Shown here: positions 31,401 to 42,169 of the stretch, one piece after another
Layout of the letters: each line of letters starts with the position of its first letter
How positions within the stretch are numbered: position 1 is the first letter of the stretch
NCBI GenBank assembly: GCA_963575745.1
Contig: CAUYUJ010003043.1
Location: forward strand, 1-64,000
Source: Prorocentrum cordatum
Lineage: Eukaryota; Sar; Dinophyceae; Prorocentrales; Prorocentraceae
Reading direction: 5' to 3'
Length of the DNA stretch: 64,000 nucleotides
Made by a program: the position numbers and the translations under genes
The notes under the pieces: model-generated
What the model was told of the DNA's origin: nothing
Databases searched by the model: none
Seen by the model: only the letters and a program-made list of their open reading frames with translations

Positions 31401-31493
31401 GTTGTTATTTTCCATATCGAGGCCACGGCCTCCACCGCCACGCCCTAACGGGCGCGCGCGGGCGCCCATGCGGCGCGCGCGCGGATCCGGCGT

Positions 31494-31517
31494 TCGTTCG
31501 TTCGTTCGTTCGTTCAA
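31494..31517 (+). repeat. (GTTC)n run, possible LINE-2 3' tail
   Basis: Six GTTC units directly follow a GC-rich palindromic stretch (GCGCGCGCGGGCGCCCATGC). It may mark the element's 3' end; no target-site duplication was identified. Confidence 0.6.
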
Positions 31518-31655
31518 GAACCTCTTAGACAACGACCTGGGCGCAATTGTGAAGACTACCTGGGACGTTGTTAAATATGGTGTGGTACAGTTTCCGGATA
31601 TAAAGTGCGAAGGTGGTAGTTTTGGAAGACGGTGCGAGACGAGCTACATGAAAAT

Positions 31656-32355
31656 TATCCCTGTGTGACCCTACGTAGGAGTTGGAGCCCCTAGGACAGC
31701 AGCATTAGTAGTAACAGTAAAGCTAAGCTAAAGCTAAGCTAAAGCTAAGCTAGAGCTAAGCTAAAGCTAGAATAAAGGTAAGCTAAAGTTAAGTTACAGC
31801 TAAGCTAAAGCTAAGCTAAAGCTCAGCTGAAGCTAAGCTAAAATCAAAGCTAAAGCTCAGCTAAAGCTAAGCTAAAGCTAAGCTAAAGCTAAGCTCAAGC
31901 TAAGTTAGAGCTAAGCTGGAGCTAAGCTAAAGTTAAGCTAAAGTTAAGCTAAAGCTAAGCTAAAACTAAGCTAAAGCTACGGTAAAGTTAAGCTAAAGCT
32001 AAGCTAAAACTAAGCGAAAACTAAGCGAAAGCTAAGATACAGCTAAACTATAGATAAGCTAAAGCTAAGCTAAAGCTAAGCTAAAGCTAAGCTAAAGCTA
32101 AGCTAAAGCTAAGCTAAAGCTAGGCTGAAGCTAAGTTAAAGCTAAGCTAAAGCTATGTTAAAGCTAAGCTAAAGCTAAGCTAAAGCTAAGCTAAAGTTAA
32201 GTTAAAGCTAAGCTAAAGCAAGCTAAAGCTAAGCTATAACTAAGCTAAAGCTAAGCTAAAGCTAGGCTGAATACAAGCTAAAGCTAAGCTACAGTTAAGC
32301 TAAAACTAAGCTAAAGTTAAGCTAAAGCTAACACTAAAGCTAAAGCTAAAGCTCC
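31656..32355. repeat. AAGCTA/AGCTA (11-bp) minisatellite
   Basis: From about 31709 the unit CTAAGCTAAAG recurs about 58 times with scattered changes to the end at 32355. The wider segment is bracketed by a direct repeat TGCGAGACGAGCTAMATGAA (31633 and 32478, M = C or A), which may be a target duplication or the seed of the array since it contains GAGCTA. Confidence 0.93.
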
Positions 32356-32476
32356 CAGGGGACTGGGGGAACCGCGGGGCGGGGACCGGGGGAACCGCCA
32401 GGGGCGCTTTCCACTGCCCGGCCCCTTAAGCTAAGAGAGTAAGAACCCTTCTAGGCAGAGCCTAGGTAGGGAACAA

Positions 32477-35400
32477 GTGCGAGACGAGCTAAATGAAAAC
32501 AAGTAGGCATTTGGATCTGCTTTTGTCCGCGACAATAAGACGAGAGAGGAGCGGGAACGTGAGAAAAGGATTGGGCACGCGAAGTACCACCTAACCAAAC
32601 GCCAAACGCCGCGACCAACAAAAATACAGAGGTCAAGCTGATGTGACCAATGGAGATGGCAGTGAGTGAAGGTGGGGCCGGAGAGGAAAGTTAGCATAAT
32701 AAGGTATGATGCGGACGGCGAGCGGCACACGACGGCGACCGGAAAGTTGGTAGAAGATGCGGTGGACAAGTCGATGCGACAGTGGGGTTTTAAAGTAAAC
32801 CGCGAACCAGCCGAATAACGAGATTGACGCCATGTCGACGGAGAAAGTTGGCAGTGCGACTCACTTCCAGGCTACATTACCAAATGCGAGCTCTACTTGT
32901 TCAGATCGTCTTATGGCCTCTGACTCTGGACCCAAGGGATCGATCCAGAGGGGAGGCACGGGGAGATCTTCTTGCGTTGGCGGCGACTTCACAGCAGGAG
33001 TTTCGCAATCCCCCACGACTCCAACCACCGACGGCCCATCCTCGACGAGATGTGCGCCATCACAGGGAGAGCGACACACTACAACAGTTGTGGATAGTAC
33101 TTCAGCTGTACTCTGTTGATTACGTATCAGAAGAATGCGCATGGGGTGACAAGCGCGGACAGGATCTCGAAGCTATTTGTAGAATTGGGGCACCTTGATT
33201 GGGACATTGCGACGGCAAGCGAAACCTGGCGAGATATCCAATATCAGTTTTGGTTGTCTTGGGGCGGCCATGCGTTCTTGGGGACGGGGCTTCAGCGCAT
33301 CAGTCGTGGAATCGCAGTTGTGTGACTGCCCAGCAGTGGGCTTCAGCAGTGCGACAGCTTCGGCCTATCAATGAGAGACTTGCTGATGTAGACGTTCGAA
33401 CAGGAACCGTCCAGCTACGGATTGTGCGCGGGTCTTTTCCACGCGCCGCGTACGCGGGCCAGCATGTTCAAGCGATGTGCGATGTCATCGGGGACCTGCG
33501 CCAGGAAGCAGCACAACAGCACGTGATGGTCATGCTTGGGGCGGACTGCAATGACAGAGTGGGGCAGTCAATTGGGGGCAACGAGTATCTTGGCTTGATT
33601 GATGCGAGTGCGCGAGGCTTGTGGCCAGAACCGTGGGGGGACTGCCACCAGGTCAGACTGGCAGTGCGTTTCTTCGGAGACCCCGAACGGTAGCGCGCGT
33701 CGGCGTCGCCCATGGCTCTTCGAAATCTGATGGGTTACGTAGTGGTCAGCGCGCCCGGGCACGGCCCACGGCATGGGAGTGCGCAGCTACGGCAGGCGTC
33801 GACGTTGGCTCGGCCCACCGAGCGCCACGAGTGACACTGCGGATTCCGACGGCGATCGCAGACGCGAAGCAGCCGACCAAACGGAAGAACAGCGGCAGTC
33901 AGCCAATGCCAAATTGGCCGCCCTATGACGCGTCGCTGTGCCGAGAACGCTTCATAGACAAATCGGACGACGTGCTCCTGGAATTACAGATCCAGCCAAG
34001 TTCGTAACAGTTTCGGTCGCGTTGTCACGAAATTGATGCCGCGATCAAATCAGCGTTCTCCGACATGCAATTCGGCCTGGTCAGACTGACGCACTACAAC
34101 CGATGGGGAACGGAAATGCATTCGAGCCGTGAAGAGCGACGCAACCCTCCCGGACCGATCTTTCTTTTTCTCAAACAGCACAAGAACTTGAAACGCATCA
34201 GCGGTAGCATATCACGCAGGCATGAAGACGCGACCCCCAGCGCGGTCAATGCAGACGGCGAAATGCAGGAGGACCATCAATCAATAGCGGACATATTTGC
34301 TTCGTTTTACGAGAACCTGTACCAAGGCACCAACCGAGGGGCACAACCGATTGCAGGCGCGAGTTGCCCGGGGACCCCAGCTTTCACAAGTCCTGAGTGC
34401 GACGGTGCTCTGCGCCGAGATGCTCAAGAAGGATGGCGACTCGCAAAAAAGAAGCGCCGTCCAACCTCTACGCGCCACCACCAGCCCAGCGGCCCAAAAA
34501 CCAAGTAGCCGCAGAAACACGAAAATCGCAGTGACCCACTAAGGCGGCGATCGACAGTTTCTTCAAACTTGCCGTCCTATTGCGATCGCCCTGTTAATGT
34601 GCAAGTTTTGTTTCACTTTCGCTTTGCAACCGACGCCGTCCCATCCTCGACCCCCCAACGAAGCAGCGGCCAGGCCAGCTTCCGCCCTCCCCGCAGCACG
34701 CGCGACCGTTAGTTCACGATCGCGATGCGTCACGGGGCAGCCGACGAGCGGGCGCTGCCACGATGGGCGGCCGCGTCGGGGTTCTAGAATGTTTTCGACG
34801 CAGCGACCCACCAGAGCATATGGCCAGCCCTTAATGAATGGGGGGCGCCTGCAGCGCACGCGGAGCTCTCGGCCAAGCTCTACGACGACGGGCCCGGGCA
34901 AACAAGGCGAGCAGGGAGCGCTACATACAGGAGGGCACGAAGCAGGGCGATCCGATGAGCTGACTGCTGCTTTTCACGCGTTTCTGAAAGGAAAGTATCA
35001 TGCGGAATATCGGGAAAGGTTGGCATCACAGCGGATTGGGCTACAATTTCAGAATGCAGGAACACGACTTGCACATTTCTGCTTCTTCGGCGCATCAGCA
35101 GAATGCTGGAAAACGTGAGCGATGATGTTTCGAAGACTGGGCTCGAACTGCACGAGTGGCTGCCTGGGGCACTTTACTGGCTGTGCGAGATGAGCTAACT
35201 TGGAAAGCTTATTCCATAAACAAGCGATTTCTGTTCTTCTGTGGGGCAGCAGCTTCAATTATATCTTATGGCTGCGATGCGTGGATTGATTGCGGATCCA
35301 GAAAACTGACTCCAGAGGATGCAGCGCCAGATGTTGCGCATGATGTTGCGCGCGCCCAGGCGCCGAGACCAATCGACAGACGTTATGGAGCAGACAGGTC

Positions 35401-35700
35401 CGATCGATGACAGTCTTGGGCCCTGGGCAGACCACATCCGACGGGGCCAAGAGAGCTGAAAACATGATTGGGCGGTGACACATCGACAAGGGGGCATCGA
35501 TTCAATGCTAACGGGACCGGAGATCGGCCCGGAGAGTGTGCATGTCAGAAGATTTCGAGTGGACAGCACGAACGCTACGATGGGGCCCCAACAAGACCCA
35601 ACCAGCGGTGCGCGGCGCAGACCGGGTCACCCGAGGATGCGGTGGCGCGACGACACCCAACACTTTGCCAGAGGGACTTTAACCAAGCATGTGTAGACAG
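32477..35700 (+). pseudogene. LINE-3: decayed relative of LINE-2
   Basis: Remnants appear in LINE-2 order. ORF1 C-terminal part: DNKTREEREREKRIGHAKYHL near 32528 (compare LINE-2 NNTIEKRIIDKTMGQIKHHL) and VEDAVDKSMRQWGFKVN near 32757. Endonuclease: DWDIATASETWRD (about 33195), MLGADCNDRVG (about 33533), SAHRAPRVTLRIP (about 33812). RT: QASFRPPRSTRD (about 34671-34706), GTKQGDPMS (34934-34960), then KTGLELHEW (about 35132) where LINE-2 has RGLELHPTK; the interval that should hold the FADD motif is degraded and about 45 bp short. The tail keeps ISYGCDAWID and RRRPGHPRMRWRDD. Many stops and frame changes show it is dead. Confidence 0.85.
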
Positions 35701-35704
35701 GACA

Positions 35705-36220
35705 GCGCCCAAGCTTTCGTAGCATTGCTTGATGGTGTCGGTCCACTGCATCTCCCTTCTCGTCATCCTCGTTTTGTTTTTCGTTGATTCGTTGCATCTA
35801 CTGTGCAACACTTCGACATACTAGCTAGCAAATGTTTGCATATATATATATGCCGCAATGAATTAGCATTAACTGTAGCTGGTTAAATATAACTGCAAAT
35901 ATATTGATGTTGGTTGTGTTGATTGCAGTGCGTTTTGCCGCCAGTCACCTGCCCAGCGCTGCGGCGCGCACCTGCGTCGCCCTCGCTGGCGACGGTTGCA
36001 GGTCCCATTTTCCGATGTTGCTAACGCTCTGGTCATGAGTTTTCGCGCTGTTGAATTTGTCCCGCAACGTCGAATTTCAGAGTACATACGTGCAACTGCT
36101 GACTGCAACGACGATGCGAATTATGCATTGCCAGCTGCCTCCGTCATGCGAGCCCCGATTTGGTTGCACTTGTTTGTCCTCAAACGGCGCTTGCACTCAG
36201 GGATTCTTACTTTGGCTGAC
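35705..36220. other. AT-richer spacer, no gene seen
   Basis: Includes CATATATATATATG near 35839 and otherwise unremarkable sequence. Composition is lower in GC than the surroundings. Confidence 0.5.
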
Positions 36221-36224
36221 TCAG

Positions 36225-36560
36225 AGATTGGATCGGTCCGGCGAGGTTCCGCCACGTTGCCGCCAGTTGCTGCCTCGCTTGCCGCCCGTTGCCGCCTCGT
36301 CGCCACTGCGTGCGCTGGGTGGGTCTGGCGAGGTTTCGCCACGTTTGGCGCCCGCTGCCGCCTCGTTGCCTCTTCGGCGATGCCTCGTGCGCTGGGTGGG
36401 TCTGGCGAGGTTTCGCCTTGCTTGCCGCCTCGATGCCACCGCGTGCGCTTGCTGGGTCCGGCGAGGTTTCGCCACGTTGGTGCCCGTTGCCGCTTCGATG
36501 CTGCCGCTTCGCAAGGATCCGCCACAGTGCCGCCCGTTGCCGCGTCGTTGCCGGCTCTAG
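36225..36560. repeat. degenerate minisatellite around GTCTGGCGAGGTTTCGCCACG
   Basis: The words GGTCYGGCGAGGTTTCGCC, CGTTGCCGCCTCGTTGCC and GTGCGCTGGGTGGG recur about five times with a spacing of 60-75 bp. GGCGAGGTTTCGCC is itself a small palindrome. A family G fragment follows at 36590-36740. Confidence 0.8.
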
Positions 36561-37227
36561 CTTGCACTACAGTCGGGGCCCTGAAGAAGGAACCCTTTTG
36601 GTTGGGGAGGGGTTCCGCGTTCCTTAAGTGTTTCACAGCTTGCCTCAGGTTTTCTTATGTTTCCGATCGGAAATCGAAGTTTAACTCATGGAAAAGAGGG
36701 GCCTCGTTCCTTATTTAGGGTTCCTTAGGTCAAGCCTCCTACTGTACGCATTTTGCACCACATAGCGTCCACATCCACAAATTAGTGTTAGCATTTGCGG
36801 CCCCCTTTATGGCTAACAGTTATCACGAGTGTTCCACGCTGCCCCTTGGGCGCACGGGCGCTGGCCTCCTCCTCCCCCTTCGTCCTGACACTCTCGCGCC
36901 CCTCATCTCCGCCCTCCCGCGGCGGCGGGGGAGGGAGGGAGAGGGGGCGGGGGGGCAAGGAATGGAGGAGGGGGAAGAGGAGGGGAGGAGTGGGGGGAGT
37001 AGGAAAAAGAACGGGGGTAGATGGGGAGAACGAAAAAGGGGCAGGATCAAGACGGTGGGAGTATGTTGTTGAGAAAGAAGGAAGACGTGGGGGAAGAGGA
37101 GGACAAGGGAACTGGTGAGGAGAAACATGAGGAGAAGGAGGAAATGGACCTGCGGAGGAGGGAGACGGACAGGCGGAAAAGCATGAAGATGAGGACCAGC
37201 AACAGAGAGAGGGTGAGAGGGTGAGTC

Positions 37228-37405
37228 GGAGTTTGCTGAGGGGGCGAGGAGGAGGAGGAGGACGAGGAGGAGGAAGAGGAGGAGGAGGGAGAGGGATAGG
37301 GTATGGTTGGGAAGACGGAGGAGGAGCAGGAGGAGGAGGAGGAGGAGGAAGAGGAGGAGAAGGAGGAAGAGGAGTTGGAGGAGGAGGAGGAGGAGGGGAA
37401 GGCTT
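37228..37405. repeat. (GAG)n microsatellite
   Basis: GGA/GAG triplets on the plus strand with GGGATAGGG and GGTTGGG interruptions near 37295-37310. Confidence 0.92.
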
Positions 37406-37735
37406 CCCTGCTTCTCTCATTACTGGAACCGCTGTTGCACGCGCCTGCCACCCTGATCGGCCGACGGATTTATTCCTCCTCTTCGCGGACGACTCAGTCG
37501 CGTGCCAAGACGCTTGAGTATGAGGAGCAAGAGTAGGAGGTAGACAGGATGCCGACGAAGAGACCAATGCTGAGGACGAAGGATCGGCGATAGGCCACGA
37601 GGATTGGAACTGCTTTCGCATGGGTTTCAGCCGGGATCGGTATCTCTAGCTCCGCTGCCTTCGAAGCCCACGAACAGCGGCAACGATTACGCAGCCACCC
37701 TCGGACGCTTACTTCTTGAGCGTCGGGCAGAAAGG

Positions 37736-38008
37736 GAAGGAGGAGGAGGAGGAGGAGGAGGAGGAGGAGGAGGAGGAGGAAGAAGACGAGGAGGAGGAAG
37801 ACGAGGAGGAGGAAGGCGAGGGGGAGGAAGACGAGGAGGAAGAAGAAGAAGAAGAAGAAGAAGAAGAGGAGGAGGAGGAGGAAGAGGAGGAGGAGGAGGA
37901 AAAAGAAGAGGAAGAGGAGGAAAAGGAGGAGGAAGAAGAGGAGGAGGGCGGAGGAGGAGGAGGAGGGCAGAGGAGGAGGAGGACGAGGAGGACGAGGAGG
38001 AGGCCCCC
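37736..38008. repeat. (GAG/GAA)n microsatellite
   Basis: Purine triplets with an AGAAGAAGAAG stretch at about 37840-37866 and many GACGAGGAGG variants. Confidence 0.93.
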
Positions 38009-38174
38009 CCCCGCAGGCGCTGCCACGCCCCAGACCGCGGGGATGGGCGGGGGACGCGCCTGCTCTCTGCCCGCCTTTCGGGCGTCCCGTCGTCTCCGCC
38101 GCGGCGGAGCGCAGCTCGAGGGATCCGTCATGACGTCGCCATTGCTTGGGCCAGGTGCTTGTTTTGACCGTCGT

Positions 38175-38280
38175 CGCTCAGTATCGTTAAACCGATCCCC
38201 ATCCCCATCCCGATTCCCTTCGAGACCCCCCCAAGTTACAACCCCAGCTGGGAACCCCCGAGAGACAGCGACCCAGGCAT
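38175..38280. repeat. half copy of inverted-repeat element F
   Basis: CAGTATCGTTAAACCGATCC and CCATCCCCATCCC, then CCTTCGAGACCCCC, match the left half of the element at 56971-57182. The right inverted end is missing. Confidence 0.75.
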
Positions 38281-38289
38281 AACTCTGTT

Positions 38290-38640
38290 GAAAAATAATC
38301 CAGAGGGAGGGTGTTTGGCCTTTCTCGGCCCCTGGGAGCCCACGCAGGGCCTCTGGACCATCAAACAACGACTAATAATGAAAAACCGGTCTCAGGGACA
38401 GGGTCGGAGCTTCCAGGGACCCCGCATTGAAAATCAGGACGTCGCATGTCTGGCAATCTGTTTTGGCTCAGAGTTCCCAGCCCTCCGACGTCATGATTTT
38501 TGCCGGCCGTCGATCCCCAGAGGTCTCGACCCATTCTCCTAGACCTGTTTTTCATCCTGAGTCATGTTTGACGGTCCTGAGGGCCAGTAAGAGCCTCCAG
38601 AGGCCGAAGTAGCGAAAACAAATTTCCGCTTTGATGTTGT
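38290..38640. repeat. family D, two copies in inverted orientation
   Basis: 38295-38440 is the reverse orientation (GGGCCTCTGGACCATCAAAC, AGGGTCGGAGCTTCCAGG, GACCCCGCATTGAAAATC). 38470-38640 is forward (CCCCAGAGGTCTCGACCC, ATCCTGAGTCATGTTTGACG, GTAAGAGCCTCCAGAGGCC). Together they form an imperfect palindrome of about 340 bp. Confidence 0.82.
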
Positions 38641-38794
38641 TCAGTGTTTGTGGGGGTCTAGGCTTCCAGCACCGTCCACACGGTGCTCTCCTCGTTCTGC
38701 TCACCCTTCTTCGGGTCTCCGCCCTGTCTTCCTCTCCCCCATCCGCCCGCCTGCCTCCCACTACATTCCTCTGCACTTTGCATGAGGCCTAGTT

Positions 38795-39046
38795 TTAAGT
38801 CGAACCCGCCCCTCTACATGAGGAAAAATCAAACATAGTTGTTTTGTTTTATCATGCTATGGTTTATGATGCATACATATACACATGTATATATACGTAC
38901 ATTTACACATCTATGTATATATACATGTATAAGAAAAACGTCAGGGGACGGTTGTGTTAAAACTATGTTTGAATATTTTGGGGCCATGTTCGGTGTAATT
39001 GTCATTTCGTCCAAAGTCCGCCTGTAGGGGGATAAGCCCGACCTTA
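38795..39046 (+). mobile_element. MITE-like element family B, copy B1 (252 bp)
   Basis: Starts TTAAGTCGAACCCGCCCCTC and ends TGTAGGGGGATAAGCCCGACC+TTA, imperfect terminal inverted repeats. It is bracketed by a perfect 8-bp direct repeat GCCTAGTT (38787-38794 and 39047-39054). The interior is AT-rich with CATATACACATGTATATAT. Relatives: B2 56801, B3 57678, B4 59579, B5 60044, B6 60198. Non-coding. Confidence 0.92.
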
Positions 39047-39140
39047 GCCTAGTTCCTACTTGCCCAGACCCCCTTGGTCTTCACTTCCAGTGTCCAGGCT
39101 AGCAGTCACGCGCGGGACTGGTGCAATTTGGGATCGCGCT

Positions 39141-39212
39141 CTCCTCCTCCTCCTCCTCCTCCTCCTCCTCCTCCTCCTCCTCCTCCTCTTCCTCTTCCTC
39201 CTCCTCCTCCAC
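39141..39212 (+). repeat. (CTC)n tract upstream of an SL relict
   Basis: About 70 bp of CTC with two CTTCCTCTTC interruptions, ending seven bases before the SL at 39219. Confidence 0.95.
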
Positions 39213-39218
39213 CTTCAT

Positions 39219-39240
39219 TCCGTAGCCATCTTGGCTCAAG
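39219..39240 (+). other. spliced-leader relict (one mismatch)
   Basis: TCC + GTAGCCATCTTGGCTCAAG differs from the conserved SL by a single T-to-C. It is followed by GTCCCAAAAAG and, 92 bp later, the start of a cathepsin-B-like reading frame. Because GT follows the SL, an SL RNA gene was considered, but no downstream intron-like Sm site is evident and the context is an mRNA-like leader. Confidence 0.88.
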
Positions 39241-39331
39241 GTCCCAAAAAGTGCATCGCGCATTCTGGCCGCATTGCCAGGCACGTCTGCACCACGAACC
39301 GACCCCCCTTTCCGACCGACCTTGGCCAGCG

Positions 39332-40189
39332 ATGGACGGCCGCGCCAACGTGGAGGGGGACTGCGATGCGCCCCATCTGGCGGAGGTCGGCTTCCTTGCC
39401 CCATCATCCATGCGGGTCGTGATCCGTCTTGCGGCGTTTGCTGCTGTGGCCGCGGCTGCCTCGGTCGGGTTCGGCCTCGCCGCGCCAAAGATCAGCGGCC
39501 CCACGGCCGCAGGGAGGCTTCCCAAGGGAACTACGCTGGCGATGGACTTTCGATTTTTGCAGGAGGACAATTTCATCGAGAAAGACGATTCATAAACGAT
39601 GAGACAGAACAGCGAAGCGGCCTTCTACCCGTTCATTACGACTTCGGGTTGTGGGAGTGAGCTGACAGAGGAGGAGACTGCAATCTTCAAAGCTAACTTC
39701 GCGTCGAGGATGGAGGGGCTGACCAAGGACCACGGTCGTGGACCTCACGCTGACGCATCGCAGTGGAAGGGCGGGCTGGAGACCACCAATGACGAGGAAC
39801 CAATTTCCACGGAAGCGCTCGTGGAGCACATCAACGGCCAGAACTTCGGCTACACGGAGGTGAAGCGAACGGCAATGGAGGGTGTCACGCACTGGACCAT
39901 GAATTGACGCCTCGGGCTAGTGCTGCTGAGTGGCCCGCACAAGGGAACTCAGATTGAGGCGTCAAGTCCGAGCAGTTTGCCGCGCAGCTTCGACGCCTTC
40001 AGCGAGTGGCCAACCTGCCATGACGTCATCCGCCGCGATCACGATCAGGCCATCGAGCAGCAGCCCCCCGACGGCACCTCCGAGGCCGTCCTGGCGATGG
40101 CGGGCGTGGTGCTTCGGCCTCGCGGCGAAGGGAGATCGTGGCCACGGTCTCCTTGCTGCGAATGTACACTCAGTGTTTCTCGTGGGTGA
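39332..40189 (+). pseudogene. SL-headed processed pseudogene, cathepsin-B-like cysteine peptidase (N-terminal part)
   Basis: One frame runs from ATG 39332 with in-frame stops TAA 39593-39595 and TGA 39905-39907. The first part has a hydrophobic signal-like segment (MRVVIRLAAFAAVAAAASVG). A propeptide-like segment follows (EALVEHINGQNFGYTEVK), as in cathepsin B propeptides, then after the second stop RLGLVLLSGPHKG and LPRSFDAFSEWPTCHDVIR+DHDQ, which corresponds to the mature N-terminus of the C1A family (LP-SFD-WP-C-I-RDQ). The expected GSCGSCW catalytic segment is not seen after DHDQ; resemblance is lost at about 40060. No intron is apparent. With the SL at 39219 this looks like a reverse-transcribed mRNA. 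Family assignment is by remembered pattern and needs a profile search. Confidence 0.62.
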
Positions 40190-40860
40190 CGAATGATCGG
40201 ATGCGCCGTCGCCGTGGTCGCCATGCCCAGCGCGATGTTCCAGCGCTGCCTCTCGCTCTCCGGGTCCGAGCAGGAGGTGGCGGACATCAGGTTTTTCGAG
40301 CCGTCCGTCTCTGTGAAGTTCGACGATGCTTTCGAGGAGGGCGATCAGCCCCGCATTTTTGTCCACGATGGTGCCGAGGAGGGGATCTCGACGCCAGGTG
40401 CGATGGCTATCAGTTCTCCTCCCAGGATCTCCGCGATCCGCTTGTCGGAGGCGGGGGTGGAGGAGGAGCCAGAGCATCCAAGCGGCGCACCGCGGAGAAG
40501 CATATTCTGGCGCAGCTTGCGGAGGCCGCTGCAGCCCTCCAGAAGTTCGCAGGCGTGCCCACCAGCGGTGCATCCGAGCCACTGTCCTCGAGTGGGTCGA
40601 AGCGGCCGCCGAGGAAGAATATGATGTGGAAGGGCCTCCCGGTCGTCAGCCGCCCGCGCAGCCTGCTGGCCTACGCTGACGAGACGAGGGGAAAATTCAC
40701 GCAGGAGATGGCGATCCAGACGTTGAGCGAGGTCATCGGCACATTTCGCGTCGGGCAAGCAGAGCGAGCCCAGCAGCGAGACGACGACGACCACGACGAC
40801 GGACAAGCTGGTGGCGGAGCCTTGGGGCACGGCGACCACGGCTCACGCGCCGACTGACCG
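40190..40860 (+). pseudogene. possible downstream remnant of the same retrocopy, unassigned
   Basis: Open frames continue with gene-like composition, for example RFFEPSVSVKFDDAFEEGDQ+PRIFVHDGAEEG (about 40288-40383) and AEKHILAQLAEAAAALQKFAG then AYADETRGKFTQEMAIQTLS up to a stop at 40855-40857. They are in different frames and do not match cathepsin B that I can see. An unrelated antisense open frame (40582-39962) is also present. Confidence 0.35.
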
Positions 40861-40861
40861 C

Positions 40862-42165
40862 GCAAGGAACCACCGCAACCGGAAGTTATGGATGTTTCTT
40901 TAACATGAATTTTTGTTGGTTGTTCTGTTGTCGCGGTTACTGTTGGCACGTGCTTCGATTTCACATGTATCGCGTTCTCGTGGGGTTGCTTCATTGCCAC
41001 TTGCAGAGCGTCTCCCGCAGACCTTCCCTTCGACGTGCTGGCGCGAGACCGAGTGGCGTGCCTGCGCGGCGCGGCCTGTTTAACACGACGCGCGCGCGCA
41101 GTTCAGAGGAGTTTACATTCGTAGCCGCCTGGTTGTTGCGGCACCGCGCCATATTTTATTGCGCGGCGCGTAACGCTCTTTTCGGATGCAATTTGCGCGT
41201 GTTTTGCATGGGCGGATCGCCTTGGCGCAGCGATGCTTCGCGCGGCGTGGTTCGGCCGCTTTTGCGCGATGATGCGCCCGTGTGCGTGTGTGTTGTCAGA
41301 GCGGCTCTGCGTGACGGCGTGTCCAGTAGCGATTACCATGCCGTTAAGTTTGTTCCTCGTGGGCACGCGGGCCCCCCGCCCCTTTTCCCTTCTTCGCGGC
41401 ACGCCGAATTGTTGGAGTGTCTATAAGTTTGTTTCGTTGGGCGCTTGCGCATGTGATTTTTTTGTGAGCATTGTTCATTTGTTGTCCACCTTTCGCGCGA
41501 CCTCTTCTGGTTGCTTTCCCCCTCGTCCACTCGCATTATGTTTTGATGGTGTTTCATTGCGCACGTCTCAAAGTGGAGGGCCCGGTCCGCTCGTGGAGGG
41601 CGCGACATTGCTGACAAATCATGCGCGTCGCGCGGTTGTGGTAGAAACCACGGCGCGTGCGCCGTGCCGATCTGTTCGCGGCAAGTCCCGCGCACCGCGA
41701 CCGCGCAGCACTCGGCGCGGCGAGTCTTCGAGCACCGCCACGAAAGCCATAACGCGCGACATGTCGTCGCCCATAGCCTTGCAAGGGCCGCAACATGTGA
41801 CGCGCTCTTCCGCGCCGCTTCGGGGCGCACTCCTTCGTCTACGTCGTCGCCCTCCCCCTTCCCACGTCCCCCATGTTGTCACCCTCCCTTCTTCCATTTC
41901 GTTCTCCTTGTCTCATTATTGCGTCTCCTGGGGTTCTCACGTGGCACACATGGACAACATGTGGTATGTCATGGGTTACTGTCGGGTTGTCATGGGGGCC
42001 TCCTGGGACACTCTTGAGTCGTATACGGGGCCACCTGGGACATTAGGGGCCCTCTTGGGCCGTCGCGAGTTGCCCGGGGGGTATCTTGGTGCCGTCTTGG
42101 GCCGCGTTCGCCTCCATGCTGGTTTTCTTGCTTTGCCTGGGTTGGGTCTTCAGTTACCCCCAACC
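40862..42165. other. about 1.3 kb without a recognisable gene
   Basis: Mixed sequence; a long open frame crosses it on the plus strand but continues into the repeat at 42170 and has no recognised motif. Nothing else is seen. Confidence 0.5.
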
Positions 42166-42169
42166 CTAC

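Larger units (their letters stand above)
26441..31520 (+). mobile_element. LINE-2: non-LTR retrotransposon with both ORFs open
   Basis: ORF1 (26547-27524) and ORF2 (27525/27723-31400) are uninterrupted, suggesting recent activity. Upstream is a short pyrimidine-rich leader; downstream, after about 90 bp, there is a (GTTC)n tail-like run at 31494-31517. The exact 5' boundary is uncertain because an ORF1-like fragment and SL relict lie directly upstream. A decayed relative, LINE-3, follows in the same orientation. Confidence 0.9.

Noticed and set aside
37740-38010. Acidic poly-Glu protein
   Set aside because: Pure (GAG/GAA)n; the same sequence reads as Arg, Gly or Ser runs in other frames.
39219-39260. 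SL RNA gene (SL exon followed by GT)
   Set aside because: No compact SL RNA intron with a recognisable Sm-binding site follows, and a cathepsin-like leader and frame lie downstream.
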